NCBI GenBank assembly: GCA_964461765.1
Contig: CAYWVS010000051.1
Coordinates: 1-21,604, forward strand
Length of the DNA: 21,604 nt
Source: JAVVUJ01 sp964461765
GTDB taxonomy: Bacteria; Bacillota; Clostridia; Peptostreptococcales; Anaerovoracaceae
Direction: 5' to 3'
Part shown: in pieces, positions 15,375 through 21,604 of the stretch
How the letters are laid out: every line of letters starts with the position of its first letter
How positions within the stretch are numbered: the first letter of the stretch is position 1
Program-made: the position numbers and the translations under genes
Notes under the pieces: generated by a model
Databases searched by the model: none
Told to the model about the DNA's origin: nothing
The model's input: only the letters and a program-made list of their open reading frames with translations

Positions 15375-15428
15375 ATTAAATATGATTTAATATTTAATGA
15401 TATCTTTTAAGTAATTTACCCTATTTTA
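15375..15428 (-). promoter_or_regulatory. Probable FDP promoter and palindromic operator
   Basis: On the minus strand TGGTAAAAT gives an extended -10 (TAAAAT, 15428-15423) with a poor -35. Just downstream of the expected start lies ATTAAATAT-6-ATATTTAAT (15375-15398), a perfect 9-bp inverted repeat, placed where a repressor could block transcription. The regulator is unknown. Confidence 0.45.
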
Positions 15429-15568
15429 CCATAAATTAAACAACTTCTATTTATTTTAAAAGCTCAATATTTAATTTAATTAAGTTTAAAATGATTTTTA
15501 ATTTATTAGATGATTATTTCATAAATTTTTAATTAAACAGATAAATTATTTCAAAATTTTCTCATAGA

Positions 15569-15664
15569 AATTATATGGGGATATTATCACAGCTTAACCA
15601 GAAAAAAATCTCCTCAGAAGTTTTTGTTTTCAAGAATTATATGGGGACATTATCACAGCTTAAC
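15569..15664. repeat. Two 30-bp direct repeats separated by 36 bp
   Basis: Copies at 15569-15598 and 15635-15664 agree at 29 of 30 bases (ATATT versus ACATT at one point); both contain TTATATGGGG and ATCACAGCTTAAC. Weak similarity continues for about 11 bases past each copy. They lie upstream of the aldolase promoter. No further copy is seen in the window. Confidence 0.75.
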
Positions 15665-15685
15665 TACAAAAATAATATTACGCAG

Positions 15686-15713
15686 TTGAATAAATACCGA
15701 TTCATGCTATAAT
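15686..15713 (+). promoter_or_regulatory. Promoter of the threonine-aldolase-like gene
   Basis: TTGAAT (15686-15691), 16-base spacer, TATAAT (15708-15713) preceded by TGC, giving an extended -10. Transcription should start near 15720, leaving a leader of about 125 bases. Confidence 0.75.
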
Positions 15714-15734
15714 TAGTGGGTGATAAAGTAATTT

Positions 15735-15786
15735 CATAATTCTTGTTAAGGAATAATTTCATTTAATCTTGTTGAGGAGTTATTTC
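15735..15786 (+). repeat. Tandem 26-bp repeats in the aldolase leader
   Basis: Two similar units, with cores TCTTGTTAAGGAATAATTTC (15741-15760) and TCTTGTTGAGGAGTTATTTC (15767-15786), each carry a Shine-Dalgarno-like purine stretch. Neither is followed by a usable reading frame, and the true site (AGGAGG, about 15832) lies further on. A regulatory role is possible. Confidence 0.5.
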
Positions 15787-15845
15787 CTAATGATTAGAGT
15801 CAAAATTAGTTTAAATAATCTAAATGATTTAAGGAGGCCAAATTA

Positions 15846-16865
15846 ATGTACAGCTTTAGAAGTGATTATAGTGAAGGGGCGCACCCCAGGATACTGGAAG
15901 CCCTTACCCTAACAAATATGGAACAAACCGATGGATACGGAGAGGATCCTCACTGCGAAAATGCCATAGCAATGATTAAAAAAGCAATGGGCACCGAGAA
16001 GCCGGACGTACACCTAATGGTTGGTGGTACCCAAACCAACTTTACTGCCATTGCCGCATTCTTAAGACCTCATCAAGCTGTGATAGCCTCAAAATCCGGA
16101 CATATTTACGTCCATGAAACCGGAGCTGTCGAGGCCACCGGTCATAAGGTGATTCCCATTCCTACAGAAGAGGGAAAGCTTCTGCCGGAGCAAATCGTAC
16201 AGTGCCTGGTGGAGCACGAAGATGAACATATGGTAATGCCAAAATTGGTATATATCTCTAACTCTGCAGAAATAGGACCTATTTACACCAAAGCTGAGTT
16301 AGTGGCTCTCCGTAAGGTCTGCGATGAAAACGGATTGTACTTATATATGGATGGAGCTCGCTTGGCTTCTGCCTTAACTTGCCAAAGAAACGATTTAACC
16401 CTGGAAGATCTTCCCAGACTATTGGATGCCTTTTATATCGGTGGTACTAAAAACGGAGCCTTGTTTGGGGAAGCCTTGGTCATTTGCAATGACTCTCTGA
16501 AGGCAGACTTTCGTTATCATATCAAGCAAAAAGGCGGTCTATTGGCAAAGGGGAGATTACTGGGGATTCAGTTTGAAGCTCTCTTTAAAGACGATTTGTA
16601 TTTTCAATTAGGTACTCATGCCAATAGGATGGCTACCCTATTGAGGGAAGAAATAGAAAAGTGTAGCTATAAATTCTTTACAGATTCTCCCTCTAATCAG
16701 ATCTTTCCCATTTTTCCTAATGAATTAATTAAGGAATTAGAAAAAGATTATGGGTTTTATATATGGAATAAAATAAGCCCTGAAGAGTCCACCATCAGAT
16801 TGGTCACCTCCTGGGCTACTGAAGAAAAATATATTCATGAATTTATCGAAAAAATAAAAAAATAG
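15846..16865 (+). CDS. Low-specificity L-threonine aldolase-like PLP enzyme
   Basis: A fold-type I PLP enzyme predicted to split threonine or allo-threonine into glycine and acetaldehyde. The 339 residues fit the family. The N-terminal SFRSDYSEGAHPRIL and TDGYGEDPHCENA stretch, the GGTQTNFTAI loop binding the cofactor phosphate, His86/His90 in SGHIYVHETGA stacking on PLP, Asp169 with Arg172 in LYMDGARLASAL, and Lys202 in YIGGTKNGALFGEA, the Schiff-base lysine, are all present. The ATG has AGGAGG eight bases upstream. It is single, convergent with the following gene, and read from the strong promoter at 15686-15713. Other beta-eliminating lyases share these motifs, so the substrate is inferred. 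Confidence 0.87.
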   Translation: MYSFRSDYSEGAHPRILEALTLTNMEQTDGYGEDPHCENAIAMIKKAMGTEKPDVHLMVGGTQTNFTAIAAFLRPHQAVIASKSGHIYVHETGAVEATGHKVIPIPTEEGKLLPEQIVQCLVEHEDEHMVMPKLVYISNSAEIGPIYTKAELVALRKVCDENGLYLYMDGARLASALTCQRNDLTLEDLPRLLDAFYIGGTKNGALFGEALVICNDSLKADFRYHIKQKGGLLAKGRLLGIQFEALFKDDLYFQLGTHANRMATLLREEIEKCSYKFFTDSPSNQIFPIFPNELIKELEKDYGFYIWNKISPEESTIRLVTSWATEEKYIHEFIEKIKK

Positions 16866-16917
16866 TATAGTTCATAATTGAGTAATTCCTTAAAACTTTA
16901 AATTAACCATTGAACGC

Positions 16918-17631
16918 CTATAGGTTGGGCATAACACCGTTGGCATTTCCATAAAATCCATTGAAGAAGGGTGCGTTTCGCTCTAGGGTATCCAAAAGCC
17001 AAACTCCCTCTTTTTTTGTTAAGTTTAATGTGAATTTAGCTTCATAATCTGCCTTGGCACCTGCAACCTTTTCCAGTAGCGCGATCTCTACCTGTTTCAT
17101 TACATCCCCTTCACCTACACCCATTTGCTCTAATTGCAATGTGGCAAAAAAGCTCTTTAACGCTTGATTAATGGCCTCCCCCAAGTTGATGGTGGTCATG
17201 GTCACGTCTACGGTGGCGGTAGGATCTCCCCCCTCTTCCTTTGGTTGGGTAATCACTTCATTTTCTACAGTAAATTGAAACTCCAATAGTTTTTTAGTGA
17301 TTAAAGCCTTACTCTGTGGGTCATATTTTGGGTTTACTACGTCATTGGTATTAATATCAAAGATCTTTTCATCCCCCGCGTATACGGTCTTAACCGTTGC
17401 CAACTCTTGGTGTTTAACAGCTTGCAAAAAAGTTTCCGTAGTGGCTAGCGGGCTTTTGCTTGTGAATTTTGGAACAAAATATACAGCAATCACCGCAAGG
17501 ACAAGGATAATAGCTAATACAACAAAGGGGAATCCTCCTGATTTCTTCTCTTTTTCAACGGTTTTTTCCTTGGATTTTTCAGCAGGCTTATCAATAGGCT
17601 TTTTTTCCCCATCCATTAAACTTTTACTCAA
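16918..17631 (-). CDS. Membrane-anchored protein of unknown function
   Basis: A 237-residue protein with a cytoplasmic lysine/glutamate-rich tail (about 1-33), one membrane segment (FPFVVLAIILVLAVIAVYFV, about 34-53) and an extracellular domain of about 180 residues. That domain begins PLATTETFLQAVKHQELATV and alternates helices and strands in a way that recalls NTF2-like or DUF4878/DUF5105 extracytoplasmic domains; the match is by eye and weak. It lacks the signal-peptidase lipobox. The start is TTG at 17631: GAGGTGA, a strong ribosome-binding match, lies six bases upstream, whereas the first in-frame ATG (17616) is too far from it. It has its own promoter at 17697-17725. No functional link to its neighbours is seen. 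Confidence 0.7.
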   Translation of the reverse strand: MSKSLMDGEKKPIDKPAEKSKEKTVEKEKKSGGFPFVVLAIILVLAVIAVYFVPKFTSKSPLATTETFLQAVKHQELATVKTVYAGDEKIFDINTNDVVNPKYDPQSKALITKKLLEFQFTVENEVITQPKEEGGDPTATVDVTMTTINLGEAINQALKSFFATLQLEQMGVGEGDVMKQVEIALLEKVAGAKADYEAKFTLNLTKKEGVWLLDTLERNAPFFNGFYGNANGVMPNL

Positions 17632-17696
17632 TTACCCTCACCTCTCTTTTAAATATTTGCCGGTTAGTGTTTTTTTAATCAGCATTCTCATTAGTT

Positions 17697-17725
17697 AGTG
17701 TAACATTTTTATTTGGCTTTTTCAA
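17697..17725 (-). promoter_or_regulatory. Promoter of the membrane-anchored protein gene
   Basis: On the minus strand TTGAAA (17725-17720), 17-base spacer, TACACT (17702-17697) with TG one base before the -10, a near-consensus sigma-A promoter. The octamer ACACTAAC recurs about 31 bases downstream (minus strand, near 17671-17664) and could be an operator half. Confidence 0.7.
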
Positions 17726-17810
17726 TATTAAGGGAAATCTTTGGCGTGAGAAATAAAAGGCGGCTTCACCACGTTAGTGCGGGTGTTGCCCGCAATTTTA
17801 AGCAGTAACC

Positions 17811-17863
17811 TTTTTTGATATTCCGTCAATATCGTCTCCGACGATATTGCCTACACAATAAAG
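17811..17863 (+). repeat. Structured intergenic repeat, 3'-module copy
   Basis: Matches only the last third of the elements at 3400 and 19352. The three pairing segments are kept: GATATT (17817-17822), CAATATCGTC (17827-17836) and GACGATATTG (17840-17849). The last two form a perfect 10-bp stem with a TCC loop, extended relative to the other copies. Upstream DNA is unrelated to their 5' module. Confidence 0.65.
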
Positions 17864-17864
17864 A

Positions 17865-17914
17865 ATACCGGTTCAAAAGCATATTATTTTTAATACACTT
17901 TTGATAACCGGTAT
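17865..17914 (-). terminator. Terminator-like hairpin after the amidohydrolase gene
   Basis: ATACCGGTT (17865-17873) and AACCGGTAT (17906-17914) pair perfectly, with an inner AAAAG/CTTTT stem. On the minus strand it is followed by TCTTTATTGT, a loose T-tract, about 30 bases after the gene end. Confidence 0.5.
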
Positions 17915-17945
17915 GCGGTAAAATAATTTTTTTAATTATTTTATT

Positions 17946-19166
17946 TTATTTCTTATCAAGGGCTAAAACAGAGTTTAACAGAACGTTAGCTCCCATCCAG
18001 CATTGTTCCACAGAAGTATGCTCAGGTTCACAGTGACTGTGTCCTTCATCACTGGGAACAAAGATCATAGTTGTAGGAATCACATCTGCAACGTATTGAG
18101 CATCGTGTCCTGCACCGCTATAGATATCCATGTTGGAATAACCTAATTCTGCAACGCTGTCTCTTACGATTCCAATCAATTCGGGATCAAATTCTATGGT
18201 AGCTCTACCCCACGCCTTCTCATATTCAACTTTGCACTTGTCGAATTCTTTTGGCATATTTTCGATTACGGCTACTACTTGCTTGATCACCTCAGGATCT
18301 CTGTGTCTGGCATCCAAAGAGAAGTCAACCATATCGGGAATAACTGTATGTACGCAAGGATGGCAAAGAATTTCTCCGGTAGTGTAAACTAGGCTACTAT
18401 CCAGTTTATCCAATTCCTCATGAAGATATTTCAGAGCAGAAGCAGCTGCTAAAAGTGCGTCCCTTCTGTTTTTCATAGGAGTGGTTCCTGCATGGTCAGA
18501 CTGTCCAAAGGTTCTGATTCTGTAATTTACCATTCCCAAAACACCTTGCACTACTCCGATATCCTTTTTCTCTTCTTCTAAAACAGGACCCTGCTCAATG
18601 TGAAGCTCAATCATGGCTCTGTAATCTTTAGCGTTTAAACGGTTGGCTTCTTCGCCCTTATAACCGCTTTCATCAAGTGCCTCTCCAAAAGTCTTACCTT
18701 TTGGATTGGTAGAAGCCAGCATTGTGTCTCTATCAAACTTACCACAGATTACCCCAGAGGACATCATGGCAGGTGGATATAGAGAACCTTCTTCGTTGGT
18801 CCATACCATTACTGTAATGGGATGTCTATGAGGAATGTTTTGAGTTACGATGGTCTCAGCCATTTCCATAGCTGTTAAAACACCTAAAACACCGTCATAG
18901 TTACCGCCGTTTCTTACAGAATCCAGGTGGGATCCGGAAGCAATGGCTGGTAGGTCTTCCGTACCTTTAAAAGTAGCATAGATATTTGCCATATCATCTG
19001 TCTTAACTTCTGCGCCTAATGCTTTCATTCTTTTGCAGAATTCATCTCTAGCTTGAATAGCCTCTGCTGAAAGAGAAAATCTGGTGATTCCACCATTTCC
19101 AGCGTCTCCAAATTTGCTAAAAGTTACGATCTTGTCTTCCATTCTTGCTTTATCACAAGTATACAT
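17946..19166 (-). CDS. M20-family Zn hydrolase: N-carbamoyl-L-amino-acid hydrolase / allantoate amidohydrolase type
   Basis: A cytosolic two-metal amidohydrolase that removes a carbamoyl or ureido group, releasing ammonia and CO2 from N-carbamoyl amino acids or allantoate. Its 406 residues match the family. Metal ligands: His80 (GSHLDSV), Asp91 (GGNYDGVLGV), Glu126 in TNEEGS, His189 (IELHIEQGPVLEEE), and His383 in EPEHTS. The dimer-domain motif SDHAGTTPM is at 223-231, and GAGHDAQ at 351-357. The ATG has AGGAGG upstream. The gene stands alone, with no hydantoinase, dihydropyrimidinase, allantoinase or transporter in the window, so the natural substrate is open. A strong promoter and a palindrome upstream suggest control by an unknown regulator. 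Confidence 0.88.
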   Translation of the reverse strand: MYTCDKARMEDKIVTFSKFGDAGNGGITRFSLSAEAIQARDEFCKRMKALGAEVKTDDMANIYATFKGTEDLPAIASGSHLDSVRNGGNYDGVLGVLTAMEMAETIVTQNIPHRHPITVMVWTNEEGSLYPPAMMSSGVICGKFDRDTMLASTNPKGKTFGEALDESGYKGEEANRLNAKDYRAMIELHIEQGPVLEEEKKDIGVVQGVLGMVNYRIRTFGQSDHAGTTPMKNRRDALLAAASALKYLHEELDKLDSSLVYTTGEILCHPCVHTVIPDMVDFSLDARHRDPEVIKQVVAVIENMPKEFDKCKVEYEKAWGRATIEFDPELIGIVRDSVAELGYSNMDIYSGAGHDAQYVADVIPTTMIFVPSDEGHSHCEPEHTSVEQCWMGANVLLNSVLALDKK

Positions 19167-19272
19167 TTTTTAGCCTCCTTACACATTTTATTCTTACTTA
19201 TAAAAGGACTCAACAAATCATCTGTCTATATTAAAAGACTGAAATTGTTAAATCTAATATATCGTTAATCAT

Positions 19273-19323
19273 ATTATCTCACTTTTTTTCTTCATATGCA
19301 AGTTGTATTTTGTAACTAGTTAC
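19273..19323 (-). promoter_or_regulatory. Amidohydrolase promoter with upstream palindrome
   Basis: On the minus strand TTGCAT (19301-19296), 17-base spacer, GATAAT (19278-19273) with TGA before it (extended -10); start near 19266. The perfect 12-bp palindrome GTAACTAGTTAC (19312-19323) lies just upstream of the -35, the usual place for an activator site. Confidence 0.65.
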
Positions 19324-19351
19324 GATTTTAGGAAAATTTAAAGTAAAGAAG

Positions 19352-19480
19352 GTGGAAATGACGGAATCAAAGATTCCTATTTCCAAATGTCGCCCGCAAG
19401 GGGCAACTCTTTGCAAGGTACGTTCTTTGATATGACCTCAATATCTTCTTTGACGATATTTCCTGCATAATAAAAAAAGG
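19352..19480 (+). repeat. Structured intergenic repeat, copy 3
   Basis: Aligns gap-free with the first 82 bases of the 3400 copy (7 differences). One difference (A to G) adds a pair to the inner stem, making GGAATC/GATTCC. In the GCAA-capped stem (19389-19407) a G-T pair becomes C-G. The three GATAT/AATATC/GATATT segments lie at 19429-19433, 19440-19445 and 19455-19460. Confidence 0.75.
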
Positions 19481-19560
19481 GAATGAACAGTTTTCCATTT
19501 ACGCATACTAATTTATGAAAATATCAAGAGAAGTATCAGTGCATTAAGGAGGAATCGGTT

Positions 19561-21048
19561 ATGGGACCAAAGGTAATCATCATAGGAAGTGGAATTGGAG
19601 GACTTTGTAGCGGTATACGGCTGGCCAAAGAGGGTTTTCAAGTAGAAATCTTTGAAAAGCATCGAAAAGCAGGGGGCGTAGCACAGACTCTACACAGCTC
19701 TTTTGAAGGGTTTCCCTTTGACATGGCAGCTTCCATTACCATTGACCCCCAGTCCTATGAAAAGATTTTTCGGGATGTAGGCTTAGCTCCTGAAGATTAT
19801 TTTACCTTCATGGACTTAGACGTTTTGTACAAAGTATTTTACGAAAACGGAGATACTTATCATTTATGTTACGATCTTTCTAAGCAAATCGGTCAATTTG
19901 AGAAGCAATTTAAAGAATCCTTAAAGGATTATAGAGCCTTTGTTCAAAAATTTTATAAAAAATATGAGTTTGTTGATAAAGAATTTTTTTCCAAGTCCTT
20001 TTTCAATTTAAAAAGCATGTTAAATAAAAATACTATAAAATCTTTTATAGGTTTAAAACCTTTTTCAACGGTTGATATTTCTTTAAGCCGAAGCTTTTCT
20101 AACGAACATTTGAAAAATCTATTAATGTTCCAAAGCTTCTATATGGGCACATCTCCATATAAATTAATCAATACTTATGCTACGGTTCCTGCTCTTTCTC
20201 AACACAAGGGCATCAAGCATATCAAAGGTGGTATGGGTGCCTACGTGGATGGTTTGGTAAAAGCATTTGAGGGATTGGGTGGATGGATTCACTACGGTAA
20301 ACCGATTGACGAAATTCTAATAAAAGATAACGTGGCTTATGGAGTATCTTGCGACGGTCATTTTTTTTCAGCCGATTTAATTATATCAAATGCAGACGTT
20401 CCATACACATTATCACGTTTGATCAAGAATGAAGTCGTGAAAAATCGGTATAATCCAATGTACTGTTCTAATTTTAAAATGTCTTGCTCTACATTTATTT
20501 TAAGATTAGTGCTGAACGGGAAATTAAGCCAATTTAACGTTCATAACCTTTATTTAAATGATGCTTTTAAAATGGAAATAGAAAAAGTCTTTTCCGGGAG
20601 ATTGCCTTATAACCCTCCACTTTATATGTACTATCCATCATCCATTGATGATACCTTTGTAAAGGGCAATCAGACTTGCATGAATATCATGGTTAGAGTA
20701 CCTAACCTAGCCTACGGAAATATCTTATGGGATGATATTTCCATCAATAGAATGCGTAAGATATGTTTAAAAACGTTGGAAAAAATTTCAGGAATTACAA
20801 ATTTTCCGGAATTAATTTTGCACGAAGAGGTTTTGACTCCTGAAACATTAGAATCTGATTTTAACTGTTATATGGGATCAGGCTTTGGTATCGGACATGA
20901 TAAATTTCAAAGTATTGCATTTCGTCCACAATGCAGAATACCATCATTGCATAATCTTTATTTCACCGGAGCCTCTGTTCATCCGGGAGCCGGCGTGAAT
21001 TTAGTCATGAAGAGTGCCGAGTTAGTGGTTCAAGATATTAATTCTTAA
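19561..21048 (+). CDS. Phytoene-desaturase-like FAD oxidoreductase (CrtI family)
   Basis: A 495-residue flavoprotein of the phytoene/diapophytoene desaturase and related isoprenoid oxidase group. The N-terminus VIIIGSGIGGLCSGIRLAK with EIFEKHRKAGGVAQT is the FAD ADP-binding fold; KHIKGGMGAYVDGLVKA near 225 is the family's substrate-domain landmark, and NLYFTGASVHPGAGVNLVMKSAELV at the end is the second FAD contact. GGAGG lies eight bases before the ATG. No phytoene or dehydrosqualene synthase, cyclase or other carotenoid gene is near, so the substrate is unknown; it may desaturate, isomerise or saturate another lipid or polyene. Membrane association is expected for the family. Confidence 0.85.
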   Translation: MGPKVIIIGSGIGGLCSGIRLAKEGFQVEIFEKHRKAGGVAQTLHSSFEGFPFDMAASITIDPQSYEKIFRDVGLAPEDYFTFMDLDVLYKVFYENGDTYHLCYDLSKQIGQFEKQFKESLKDYRAFVQKFYKKYEFVDKEFFSKSFFNLKSMLNKNTIKSFIGLKPFSTVDISLSRSFSNEHLKNLLMFQSFYMGTSPYKLINTYATVPALSQHKGIKHIKGGMGAYVDGLVKAFEGLGGWIHYGKPIDEILIKDNVAYGVSCDGHFFSADLIISNADVPYTLSRLIKNEVVKNRYNPMYCSNFKMSCSTFILRLVLNGKLSQFNVHNLYLNDAFKMEIEKVFSGRLPYNPPLYMYYPSSIDDTFVKGNQTCMNIMVRVPNLAYGNILWDDISINRMRKICLKTLEKISGITNFPELILHEEVLTPETLESDFNCYMGSGFGIGHDKFQSIAFRPQCRIPSLHNLYFTGASVHPGAGVNLVMKSAELVVQDINS

Positions 21049-21110
21049 AACTTTTAATTTTGAAACGATAATATTTGTATCAAAAGAAAAAATACTTTAA
21101 TATAATTGTA

Positions 21111-21323
21111 ATGATTAATTTTTAAAAAAATATGGTATAAATATATCAATTGTAAAGCCAAACTTAAATTATTGTTTTTTAAATTAGTAATATTTAAAAT
21201 GTTACATGAAAAATCAGTTAATTTATTTCTGATGATTAATTTTTAAAAAAATATGGTATAAATATATTATCAATTGTAAAGTCAAACTTAAACTTAAATT
21301 ATTGTTTTTTAAATTAGTAATAT
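21111..21323. repeat. Tandem repeat with promoter-like heads upstream of ssrA
   Basis: Copy A (21111-21193, 83 bases) and copy B (21232-21323, 92 bases) are identical apart from one substitution and two small insertions (3 and 6 bases) in B; the period is 121. Each begins with TTAATT and TGGTATAAA, an extended -10-like signal, and includes CAATTGTAAAG and a run of six T. The ssrA promoter at 21423 resembles the head of each copy. Confidence 0.75.
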
Positions 21324-21422
21324 AGTATATATTTGTAGACTTATTTAAAACATAAAAATGAATAATTGTGACTATATAAGACTATTAAAGAATAAAAACG
21401 AATAGTTGGAAAAATTAGTAGA

Positions 21423-21451
21423 TTGATTTTTAAAAGAATTGGTGTTAAGAT
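21423..21451 (+). promoter_or_regulatory. ssrA promoter
   Basis: TTGATT (21423-21428), 17-base spacer, TAAGAT (21446-21451). Start near 21458 would give a leader of about 54 bases before the mature tmRNA 5' end, to be removed by RNase P as usual. Confidence 0.65.
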
Positions 21452-21511
21452 ATATTCAAGGTTAAATTTGCTTGAAAAGAATTTACAGAATAAATTTAGC
21501 GATTAAAATAT

Positions 21512-21604
21512 GGGGGTGTAAAGGTTTCGACGGGGGTGTAGAAGCCGGATAAGCGAGCCGTAGTTGCCAAGTCTACGTAAAAAGTGGCACGTTAAATATA
21601 AACG
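21512..21604 (+). ncRNA. ssrA: tmRNA (transfer-messenger RNA), 5' part
   Basis: Rescues stalled ribosomes by acting first as tRNA-Ala and then as mRNA for a degradation tag. The 5' end reads GGGGGTGTAAAGGTTTCGAC followed by GGGG, the conserved acceptor-arm and D-loop start. GTAGTTGCCAAGTCTACG and the AAAGTGGCACGTTAAATATA segment follow the tmRNA pattern up to the region just before the resume codon. The window ends there, so the tag peptide, pseudoknots and 3' tRNA half are not seen. Confidence 0.95.

Larger units (their letters stand above)
15350..15845. other. 496-bp divergent intergenic region
   Basis: It holds the AT-rich FDP promoter region with an inverted repeat (15375-15398), an otherwise featureless AT-rich stretch to about 15560, the two 30-bp direct repeats (15569-15598, 15635-15664), the aldolase promoter (15686-15713), and a leader of about 125 bases with tandem 26-bp units. 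No gene seen. Confidence 0.7.
17632..17945. other. 314-bp gap between the membrane protein and amidohydrolase genes
   Basis: It holds the membrane-protein promoter (17697-17725), a region with the small stem GCGGG/CCCGC near 17779-17793, the 3' module of the structured repeat (17811-17863), and the amidohydrolase terminator-like hairpin (17865-17914). No gene seen. Confidence 0.65.
19167..19560. other. 394-bp divergent gap upstream of the amidohydrolase and the desaturase-like gene
   Basis: It holds the amidohydrolase leader and promoter with its palindrome, structured repeat copy 3 (19352-19480), and a short region before the plus-strand gene where no clear promoter is visible. Confidence 0.65.
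21049..21511. other. 463-bp AT-rich gap before ssrA
   Basis: It holds no gene and no clear terminator for the desaturase-like gene. Most of it is the tandem repeat at 21111-21323 and the ssrA promoter at 21423-21451. A further short imperfect pair, ATGAATAATTG / ACGAATAGTTG, lies near 21358 and 21398. Confidence 0.65.

Noticed and set aside
15569..15664. CRISPR array
   Set aside because: Only two repeats, no palindrome in the repeat, similarity extends past the repeat edge, no cas genes in the window.
3400..19480. Transposon or MITE bounded by the structured repeats
   Set aside because: The repeats lack terminal inverted repeats or visible target duplications, no transposase is present, and the DNA between them is ordinary housekeeping and pilus genes.

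Overview
The window looks like chromosome of an anaerobic, endospore-forming Clostridia-type Firmicute. The evidence is a complete spoIIID, low-GC DNA with strong AGGAGG-type ribosome binding sites, an O2/NO-scavenging flavodiiron fusion typical of anaerobes, and a type IV pilus locus with no outer-membrane secretin. The exact genus cannot be fixed from sequence reading alone.

Layout. (1) 1-3210, minus strand: arginine synthesis genes argC-argJ-argB (argB cut by the window edge), read from a near-consensus promoter whose -10 is covered by an ARG-box-like operator. (2) 3211-4430: an intergenic structured repeat, then a plus-strand toxin-antitoxin pair (PIN-domain toxin plus a 53-residue partner) ending in a hairpin terminator. 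(3) 4592-4843: spoIIID with a sigma-E-like promoter. (4) 4869-12591, minus strand: a compact type IV pilus cluster in the order pilC-pilM-pilN-pilO-pilB-pilT-pilA-pilD, with probable translational coupling and a hairpin between pilT and pilA. A plus-strand hairpin terminator and a 42-codon ORF lie between pilA and pilD and are not explained by the pilus genes. (5) 12809-15349, minus: an 846-residue flavodiiron/rubredoxin/NADH:rubredoxin oxidoreductase fusion. (6) 15846-16865, plus: a PLP-dependent threonine-aldolase-like enzyme with a strong promoter and repeat-rich leader. (7) 16918-19166, minus: a membrane-anchored protein of unknown function and an M20-family N-carbamoyl-amino-acid/allantoate-type amidohydrolase. 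(8) 19561-21048, plus: an orphan phytoene-desaturase-like FAD oxidoreductase. (9) 21512-end: the 5' part of tmRNA (ssrA), preceded by tandemly duplicated promoter-like DNA.

How it fits together: the arginine genes, pilus genes, flavodiiron enzyme and amidohydrolase are separate functional units; nothing ties them into one pathway. The pilus cluster supplies a pilin, its peptidase/methylase, extension and retraction motors, platform protein and the M/N/O alignment complex, so it could build and retract a simple pilus. The least explained material is noncoding: a structured interspersed repeat present as two near-full copies and one 3'-module copy, a 30-bp direct repeat pair with 36-bp spacing at 15569-15664, the tandem repeat upstream of ssrA, and the small terminator-ended unit at 5659-5787.
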